Origin: Spirochaetota bacterium
Lineage (GTDB): Bacteria; Spirochaetota; Brevinematia; DTOW01
Assembly (NCBI GenBank): GCA_028276145.1
Contig: JAPYWX010000008.1
Location: forward strand, 1 to 21,000
Reading direction: 5' to 3'
DNA length: 21,000 nucleotides
Below the pieces are notes generated by a model. It was not told the DNA's origin. It did no database searches and was given only the letters and a program-made list of their open reading frames with translations. Both the position numbers and the translations under genes were made by a program. This document shows positions 16,127 to 21,000 of the stretch, one piece after another (position 1 is the stretch's first letter; every line of letters starts with the position of its first letter).

Positions 16127-17035
16127 TTACTTGATTATAAGGTATAGTAGTACTCCTATGCTTCCTAGCATTACACCATCGAATATATCGAAAACACCGC
16201 CGAGGGATTTGAATATGTTGCTAGAGTCTTTTGTGTCAAAATACCTTTTTATGAGTGATTCTATCATGTCTCCGAAGAAATCAAATACAAATATCACTGA
16301 GGATAGCACTACTACTGAGGTGTAATTTTCTAAAAAGATATGGCTTTGGTATCCTGTTAGGTCTAGTATTAGCTTAAATATTATTCCTCCGAGGATGGCA
16401 AAAAATAAGCTTCCGATAGTGCCTTCTAGAGTTTTTTTAGGGCTAGCTGTGAATGAAAGTGAAATTCTACCAAAGTATTTACCTATTATCAATCCTCCTG
16501 CTTCGCTTATCCATCCTACTGCTAGCAAAAAGGCGACGAAGTATGTTTTGTTGTAGATATCAAAGAACTTCAGAGCCATCATTACACCTAAGGTTAAGCC
16601 TATGTATAAGCTTAAGTTTGTGAATAATGTGTCTACGATTATGTAGTTGTGCTTAGTTGTTTTTAGTGCAGAAATAGATAAGTTAAGGATTAAGGTGGTA
16701 AAGTAGCTTAGAATTGTCAAATATGAGATTGTTGATATATCCTTTAGGATTTTGTCGGAACTTTTTTCACCTTCTAGTAATAGTGATGCTAGAGTTGTTA
16801 TTATTAGTAGTAGAGCTATGAAAAGAAACTTCTTTATTTTTGGTATTCTGATGCTGAACTTGTTTTCGTACATTCTAAAGGTTTCAAAGAGGATTGTTGT
16901 AGCTAATGTTAGTATGAATGAGAAAACATAAACAGAGAAAAGAGTATTTTCGAAGTTCAATAGAGCAAAGGCTATAATGAATGGAGAAATTAGGAAGGAA
17001 TATAAAATTCTTTCTTTTAATTCTTCTTGTACCAT
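16127..17035 (-). CDS. cdsA: Phosphatidate cytidylyltransferase (CDP-diglyceride synthase)
   Basis: CdsA makes CDP-diacylglycerol from phosphatidate and CTP in the inner membrane, the branch point for phospholipids. The 302-residue protein has many hydrophobic segments (about 8-9). It carries SPKKTLEG at 198-205 and the C-terminal CDP-synthase signature at 260-286: S-L-I-K-R, K-D, and GG-V-F-D-I-F-D. Two positions differ from the usual pattern: LGG where HGG is common, and DIFD where D-[RK]-x-D is common. The aspartates themselves are kept. The ATG at 17035 is chosen because GGGGTG is 6 bases upstream; the GTG at 17047 is rejected. It heads the four-gene minus-strand cluster. Confidence 0.87.
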   Translation of the reverse strand: MVQEELKERILYSFLISPFIIAFALLNFENTLFSVYVFSFILTLATTILFETFRMYENKFSIRIPKIKKFLFIALLLIITTLASLLLEGEKSSDKILKDISTISYLTILSYFTTLILNLSISALKTTKHNYIIVDTLFTNLSLYIGLTLGVMMALKFFDIYNKTYFVAFLLAVGWISEAGGLIIGKYFGRISLSFTASPKKTLEGTIGSLFFAILGGIIFKLILDLTGYQSHIFLENYTSVVVLSSVIFVFDFFGDMIESLIKRYFDTKDSSNIFKSLGGVFDIFDGVMLGSIGVLLYLIIK

Positions 17036-17060
17036 TTTACACCCCACAAAATTAAAACTA

Positions 17061-17090
17061 ATTCTATTAAATTATTGCACTTAAAGGCAA
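17061..17090 (-). promoter_or_regulatory. Candidate promoter of cdsA
   Basis: On the minus strand TTGCCT (17090-17085) and TAGAAT (17066-17061; 5 of 6 consensus bases) are separated by 18 bp. Transcription would start about 20 bp upstream of the chosen cdsA ATG. Confidence 0.35.
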
Positions 17091-17183
17091 AATAGTAGGA
17101 TGCTTTTTTGAAAAGACCTTTTAAGGGTACAAAGATATGTAGCATCTTCAATGCGTAGAATCTTTCCGATAAAAATGAGCATG

Positions 17184-17212
17184 GTGCTTGATAGCACTGT
17201 GCTTAATAGCAC
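17184..17212 (+). repeat. Tandem GTGCT...AGCAC palindromes
   Basis: GTGCTTGATAGCAC (17184-17197) and GTGCTTAATAGCAC (17199-17212) lie 15 bp apart. They are preceded by GATAAAAATGAGCATG, which resembles the AAATAAGGTGGG linker of the neighbouring elements. The stretch 17036-17560 (525 nt) between the divergent genes cdsA and the dehydrogenase has no gene and is mostly this repeat family. Confidence 0.75.
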
Positions 17213-17234
17213 CCTTTATTAAACGTTGGATAGA

Positions 17235-17311
17235 GTAGAGTGGCTAAGTCTCTTTACATCAAATAAGGCTGGGTGCTTACTAGCACATTTTCGCTTAAGT
17301 GCTTTAAGCAC
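17235..17311 (+). repeat. Composite multi-hairpin intergenic element, copy A
   Basis: Order of parts: weak hairpin region GTAGAGTGGCTAAGTCTCTTTAC, given here as arms at 17235-17241 and 17246-17257; linker CAAATAAGGCTGG; palindrome GTGCTTACTAGCAC (17273-17286); spacer; and palindrome GTGCTTTAAGCAC (17299-17311). It matches the copies at 17324-17413, 20938-21000 and, reversed, 215-287. Confidence 0.7.
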
Positions 17312-17323
17312 ATTCTTGAGAAT

Positions 17324-17413
17324 GTAGAGAGACGAAGTCTCTTTGATGAAATCTCTCTTCATAAAATAAGGTGGGGTGCTTCATAGCACTTTCTAATTAA
17401 GTGCTATAAGCAC
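17324..17413 (+). repeat. Composite multi-hairpin intergenic element, copy B
   Basis: This begins with the hairpin AGAGAC-GAA-GTCTCT (17328-17342), then a second pyrimidine-rich segment, the linker AAAATAAGGTGGG, palindrome GTGCTTCATAGCAC (17376-17389) and palindrome GTGCTATAAGCAC (17401-17413). It directly follows copy A, separated by a small hairpin ACATTC-TTGA-GAATGT (17310-17325). Confidence 0.7.
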
Positions 17414-17433
17414 TTTCTTATTAATTGGATAGT

Positions 17434-17457
17434 GTAGAAAGGTAAAAACCTCCCTAC
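17434..17457 (+). repeat. Partial composite element (first hairpin only)
   Basis: GTAGAAAGGT and ACCTCCCTAC flank AAAA and form an imperfect stem. The sequence corresponds to the first hairpin of the composite element at 215-287 but lacks the linker and palindromes, so this looks like a truncated copy. Confidence 0.5.
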
Positions 17458-17560
17458 TAAGAAGCAGGCAAAGCATATTTTCTAATACGATTACTTTATT
17501 TGCTTTTTGTTGTTGAATTACAAAAAAATAATACAAAAATTGTAGGGAAAGGGGGGCTTT

Positions 17561-18568
17561 ATGAAGATTGCTTTCTTTGAGGTAAAAGAGTCGTGGGAGA
17601 AGAGCTTCTATCAAAAAGAGTTAAAGGAGCACGTGATTAAGTTTTATAAGCAGCCTATACAGGATGTTAAGGTTGATTCCTTTGAGGATGCTGATATTAT
17701 TTCTACTTTCATTTACTCTAAGGTTTCGAAGGAAATCATTGATAGAATACCGAATTTGAAGCTCGTTACGACTAGGTCCACAGGATTTGACCATATAGAT
17801 GTTGCTTATGCTAAGAGTAAGGGTATAGTAGTTTCTAATGTGCCGAATTATGGTGAAAACACTGTTGCTGAACACACTTTTGCTCTTATTTTGTCTCTGT
17901 CTAGGAACATACACAGAACTTATGTTAGAACTATAAGAGGTGATTTCTCTTTAGAGGGACTTAGAGGGTTTGATTTAAGAGGTAAGAGGATAGGCGTTGT
18001 GGGAACTGGTAGAATAGGTTTACATGTTATAAAGATTGCTTTAGGGTTTGGTATGGAAGTTGTTGCTTACGACAAATTCCCAAATATGTTGATGGCAAGC
18101 TTATTGGGATTTAAGTATGTTTCGTTTGATGAACTTATAAGTACATCTGACATAATAACCTTACATGTTCCGTATTCTCCTGAGCTTTATCACATGATAA
18201 ATATGGAAGTGGTTAATAAAATGAAGAAAGGGGTTATTTTGATAAATACAGCTAGAGGGGCTCTAATAGACAATAACGCTTTACTTTATGGATTAAACAA
18301 GGGTATAATAGCAGGTGTTGGGCTTGATGTTATTGAAGGTGAGGAAGAGTTAATGAGGGAAGATACCTTAATTTTTGATTCTTCTGATTACTCTAAATTC
18401 GTTTCGGTTATTCAGGGTAACATACTCATACATAGGGAGAATGTTGTTTTTACGCCGCATAACGCTTTTAATAGTGTTGAAGCTGTTCAGAGGATTGCAG
18501 ATACGACAGTGAACAATATAAAGTCTTTCATAAGCGGTAAGCCTGTTAATGTTGTCAATATAAAATAA
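17561..18568 (+). CDS. D-2-hydroxyacid dehydrogenase (D-lactate dehydrogenase type)
   Basis: This is a 335-residue NAD-dependent dehydrogenase of the D-isomer-specific family, probably reducing pyruvate or a related 2-keto acid to the D-hydroxyacid. The Rossmann loop is G148-x-G150-x-x-G153 (GVVGTGRIG). D171 at the end of the next strand favours NAD over NADP. The catalytic residues appear as R232 (TARGAL), E261 (LDVIEGE) and H300 (TPHNAF). Length and the LDVIEGEEE segment fit the D-lactate dehydrogenase subgroup better than phosphoglycerate dehydrogenase. The ATG has a GGGGGG ribosome site 5 bases upstream. A weak promoter may lie at 17510-17537 (TTGTTG, 16 bp, TACAAA). The 3' end overlaps the converging gene by 14 bp. 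Confidence 0.9.
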   Translation: MKIAFFEVKESWEKSFYQKELKEHVIKFYKQPIQDVKVDSFEDADIISTFIYSKVSKEIIDRIPNLKLVTTRSTGFDHIDVAYAKSKGIVVSNVPNYGENTVAEHTFALILSLSRNIHRTYVRTIRGDFSLEGLRGFDLRGKRIGVVGTGRIGLHVIKIALGFGMEVVAYDKFPNMLMASLLGFKYVSFDELISTSDIITLHVPYSPELYHMINMEVVNKMKKGVILINTARGALIDNNALLYGLNKGIIAGVGLDVIEGEEELMREDTLIFDSSDYSKFVSVIQGNILIHRENVVFTPHNAFNSVEAVQRIADTTVNNIKSFISGKPVNVVNIK

Positions 18569-20300
18569 TGAAGTCTTTTATATAGTATCCCTGACCAAAG
18601 CTTATCACTATTACACTGTAGGTAGATTTAAATAGCGTTGTTAGAGAGGCATATATGATTATGTCTCCTTCTGATCTATAAAAGTGTTCAGGTACTATTT
18701 TAACATACCTTTCACCAAAAATTATTTTTTTGGTTAGTTGAATGGATTTTATGTTTTTTTGGACTTTCTTTGATAGAGATTTTGAGTACTTTGATATTGA
18801 TATTTTCTCTGAATTTATAATATCCTCAAGGATTGCTAAGTACCTTGTTAGATGGGGAGGAATCTGAAGGTTGAGGAAATTGTTAGCCATCGTTTGTTCT
18901 GGAAATATTCTGCCTTTGTTTAGAATGAGAGATTTTACATTGTTGGGCAACATAATGTTTGTACTTCCGCTTTTTGGTATTTCTACTGATATCATGTAGT
19001 TTGTGTCATCTAGAGATATTTCTAAAGGCACTACTATTTCAGTAGGAGCTGTTGACAGTATTTTGGCTTCGTTTTCTGATACTATCAATGATAGTTCCCA
19101 CAATGTAGGTATTCCATCGAATAGTTCTCTAAAGTTTCTGAAACTTAAACCAGTTAAGTCACTAAAGGCCTTTTCAAATATTTGTGTAGTTATAGCATTT
19201 TGCTTTGATAGGAATTTGAATAACGATTCTAGCTGTGCTTTGCCTACTATGCTGTTAATATATCTGAATACAAGGGGGTATTTTCTGTATCTGACTAGAG
19301 CTAGTTCATTTTCAGATTCTTTGTAGTTGTTTAGGGTTATGAAATACGAGTTGTATACTAATTCTTTGGGGTAAGAGTTGCCAAATATGTATTCTAGAGA
19401 TTCTATGGCTAGGAATTGTATAAATCCTTCAATAATGTCTATTATATCGTTACCTATTTCTTCAGGTAACATCTGATGGAGTAGTTCGTGGGTCAGAATT
19501 ATGAAGTTTTGTAAGCTATCTATATTTTTGAAATACTCGTTACCTTCAGGTTTATATAGCCTCGATATGATTATGTTGTTTAGGATACTTTCGGATATTT
19601 CGGCATTTTCGTAGTAGATAATGTTTATGGTTTTATATTTTGCTTCGGTGCCTAGGTAGTTTATGAATTGTAACGCTGTTCTTAGCCAAGATATTAGGTT
19701 TAAGCCAATCTCTTCTTTACCTTCGGGGATGATAACTTTGAATTGTATATTGTTTTGAGAATAGCTAAATAAGTTGAAATAGCCTAGACATAGTGGTGTG
19801 GAGTATTTCCTCGTTGCTTCCTTTACGTTCGTTATTACTGTATTTCCGTCAAAGACCTTTATGTCATTTGGCATGTTAGTTATTACTACTGTTGAATCAA
19901 TATACTGTTGCTTTTGAACTTCTAGATTGGGTAAAGTTCTCATAACTTCTGATAATACTACCATTGCGTTTTTGCTTATTTCCTTAACTATTTCATAGTT
20001 AACTCTTACCTCTACTGGTATTTTGGTTTGGTAGGTTGGTAGGTTAGCAATGTAGATGTTGCCACTTGGATTTTTAGAGAATGGCACTTTTTGGTTTGCT
20101 ACTAAGATTTCTTTTATTTCGGCTGAACTTGAGAAGATTAATGATTTTTCTTGGCTCACTTCTATCAGGAATCTAGAAATTATTTGGTTCTCCTTGCCAT
20201 CTATTATTAGCGTGTGATTGACTATGTTTATGTCACCGTAAGCTAAGGTTTTTATTAGGAGTATTGTGGTTATTGAAGTTAAAAGGATAAACTTTTTCAT
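18555..20300 (-). CDS. Secreted gluzincin-like HExxH metallopeptidase
   Basis: A 581-residue protein with a signal peptide (about 1-21, ending LAYG). The first 220 residues are beta-rich, as in the N-terminal domain of M1-type peptidases. HELLH at 271-275 supplies two zinc ligands and the general base E272, and E291 in IEGFIQF is the likely third ligand, as in the NEGF motif of M1 enzymes. Only 15 residues separate H275 from E291, against 18 in typical M1 members, so it is a divergent gluzincin. The C-terminal 200 residues are unassigned. The start overlaps the ParB-like gene by 4 nt (ATGA). It probably acts outside the inner membrane; the substrate is unknown. Confidence 0.75.
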   Translation of the reverse strand: MKKFILLTSITTILLIKTLAYGDINIVNHTLIIDGKENQIISRFLIEVSQEKSLIFSSSAEIKEILVANQKVPFSKNPSGNIYIANLPTYQTKIPVEVRVNYEIVKEISKNAMVVLSEVMRTLPNLEVQKQQYIDSTVVITNMPNDIKVFDGNTVITNVKEATRKYSTPLCLGYFNLFSYSQNNIQFKVIIPEGKEEIGLNLISWLRTALQFINYLGTEAKYKTINIIYYENAEISESILNNIIISRLYKPEGNEYFKNIDSLQNFIILTHELLHQMLPEEIGNDIIDIIEGFIQFLAIESLEYIFGNSYPKELVYNSYFITLNNYKESENELALVRYRKYPLVFRYINSIVGKAQLESLFKFLSKQNAITTQIFEKAFSDLTGLSFRNFRELFDGIPTLWELSLIVSENEAKILSTAPTEIVVPLEISLDDTNYMISVEIPKSGSTNIMLPNNVKSLILNKGRIFPEQTMANNFLNLQIPPHLTRYLAILEDIINSEKISISKYSKSLSKKVQKNIKSIQLTKKIIFGERYVKIVPEHFYRSEGDIIIYASLTTLFKSTYSVIVISFGQGYYIKDFIILY

Positions 20301-20686
20301 TGCTTAAGTTTAAAAATCTTTGCTATTAATTTCTTAATTAAACCACTGCTTTTTTCGTTTTTGCTTTTTATTACTTCCTCTACCTCTTCCTGAAAGAGGT
20401 TTTTTCTTGAGTAATTCTCATGAAATTCTATGTCTTCGAAAAGGTTTTCGTACTTGAGGGGTATTATTCTTGCTGGTATCGTTTTCCAGCCTAGCTCTTT
20501 TGCTGCTAAGAGTCTTCTATAACCTGCTATTAACCTTAAGTCTTCTGATACTATTATAGGGTTGATTAGCCCAATTTCTTTTAGACTTTTCTTTAGTGGT
20601 GTTATGTCACCTATATATTTCCTTTGCCTCTTACCAAGCTTTATTTTGTCAATCTCAACTTCTTTTACTAAGAATTCTTTTATCAT
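20297..20686 (-). CDS. Short ParB/Srx-fold domain protein lacking an HTH
   Basis: This 129-residue protein matches the N-terminal nucleotide-binding domain of ParB/Noc proteins: LIAGYRRLLAAKELG (about 55-69) corresponds to the GxRRxxAA box, and ENYSRKNL (about 90-97) to the ENxxRxxL box that contacts nucleotide in ParB. The helix-turn-helix and dimerisation domains that follow in a full ParB (about 280 residues) are missing. Instead it ends in a lysine-rich segment, SSGLIKKLIAKIFKLKQ, that could form an amphipathic helix. The ATG at 20686 is preferred over a TTG at 20689. No strong ribosome site is seen. It is the first gene of a two-gene operon with the peptidase. It is not the chromosomal partition ParB. 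Confidence 0.75.
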   Translation of the reverse strand: MIKEFLVKEVEIDKIKLGKRQRKYIGDITPLKKSLKEIGLINPIIVSEDLRLIAGYRRLLAAKELGWKTIPARIIPLKYENLFEDIEFHENYSRKNLFQEEVEEVIKSKNEKSSGLIKKLIAKIFKLKQ

Positions 20687-20719
20687 CAATTGTAATTGTT
20701 AAAGAAAATATGAAGTATT

Positions 20720-20740
20720 AGCAAACTCAGAGAGTTTGCT
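20720..20740. repeat. Perfect hairpin in the leader of the ParB-like gene
   Basis: AGCAAACTC and GAGTTTGCT form a 9-bp stem with a 3-base loop (AGA), like the other short-loop hairpins of this window. It lies between the candidate promoter and the ParB-like start. No T-run follows on the minus strand (AATACTTCATATTTTC), so attenuation is possible but not supported. Confidence 0.6.
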
Positions 20741-20748
20741 AGAGAATT

Positions 20749-20776
20749 GATATATAGTAAGTTTATTCTCCATCAA
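20749..20776 (-). promoter_or_regulatory. Candidate promoter of the ParB-like/peptidase operon
   Basis: On the minus strand TTGATG (20776-20771) is followed after 16 bp by TATATC (20754-20749). Each box matches 4 of 6 consensus bases. The leader would be about 55 nt and include the hairpin at 20720-20740. Confidence 0.3.
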
Positions 20777-20937
20777 TTCAGTTGTTTACTTAACTTATGT
20801 AAATTGTAGTGCTCTTGTTACATAAAGTAACTACTTTCAAAGTGCTAGATGACCTGTTTATTTAGATTTTTTTAAAAACAAATATAAGTGAAGTTTTTCA
20901 TTCGTAGGGTATTGAGAATACAAAAACTTATAGTGGA

Positions 20938-21000
20938 GTATAAAGAGGTGAAAACTCTCTATATCAAACAAGGTGGGGTGCTTAATAGCACTAGTGCTTA
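20938..21000 (+). repeat. Composite multi-hairpin intergenic element, copy C (runs off the window)
   Basis: Hairpin arms TATAAAGAG and CTCTCTATA (about 20939-20963), linker CAAACAAGGTGGG, then palindrome GTGCTTAATAGCAC (20978-20991) and the start of another GTGCTTA. This is the same order of parts as copies A and B. The rest of 20777-20937 holds no gene that I can support; a small hairpin GTATT-GAG-AATAC is at 20909-20921. Confidence 0.7.

Noticed and set aside
17393..17614. 73-codon minus-strand open frame before the dehydrogenase
   Set aside because: It runs antisense over the dehydrogenase start and through intergenic repeats, with no ribosome site and no recognisable motif.
20297..20686. 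Chromosomal partition protein ParB and a nearby origin
   Set aside because: The protein is less than half the usual length and lacks the HTH. No parA, parS-like sites or dnaA boxes were noticed.
1..21000. tRNA or rRNA genes
   Set aside because: I saw no cloverleaf with a GTTCRA-type T arm and no rRNA-like segment in any intergenic stretch.

Overview
The window is low-GC DNA from a bacterium that probably has an outer membrane. Evidence for this is a PEGA-domain protein ending in what looks like an outer-membrane beta-barrel, a lipoprotein with a clear lipobox, and two further proteins with signal peptides. Arginine is encoded almost only by AGA/AGG and ATA is common for isoleucine, a bias often seen in AT-rich thermophiles. 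PEGA/VWA/TPR envelope proteins together with a Tneap-style I-B CRISPR system would suit a spirochaete-like or other deep-branching, possibly thermophilic, lineage. That placement is inference and no marker gene here settles it.

Positions 470-8508 (minus strand) hold a complete, tightly packed type I-B (Tneap-like) cas operon, transcribed cas6-cas8(cst1)-cas7(cst2/devR)-cas5-cas3-cas4-cas1-cas2. Adjacent genes overlap or are separated by at most 9 nt. Crescent-forming (cas6/8/7/5), interference (cas3) and adaptation (cas4/1/2) genes are all present with their key residues, but no CRISPR array lies in the window. A TTGACA-type promoter and two adjacent palindromes lie upstream of cas6.

Positions 8954-12439 (plus strand) encode a 1161-residue secreted protein with several PEGA-like repeats, a helical region and a C-terminal barrel. 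It ends at a strong terminator. Converging on it is a minus-strand cluster (17035 to 12470): cdsA, a secreted HEAT-repeat protein, a metallo-beta-lactamase-fold hydrolase and a TPR/propeller/VWA lipoprotein. The last three genes overlap, and the cluster looks like an envelope-biogenesis operon.

Positions 17561-18568 (plus strand) encode a D-2-hydroxyacid (D-lactate-type) dehydrogenase. Its 3' end overlaps that of a converging operon (20686 to 18555) made of an orphan ParB-like domain protein and a secreted HExxH gluzincin-like protein.

The least ordinary feature is the non-coding DNA. All four long intergenic stretches (1-469, 8509-8953, 17036-17560, 20687-21000) are filled with a family of short palindromes, core GTGCTTAATAGCAC, with variants, in tandem and inside larger multi-hairpin elements. 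Around the cas operon they lie in one orientation, and near 17.2 kb and 21 kb in the other. I saw none inside genes.
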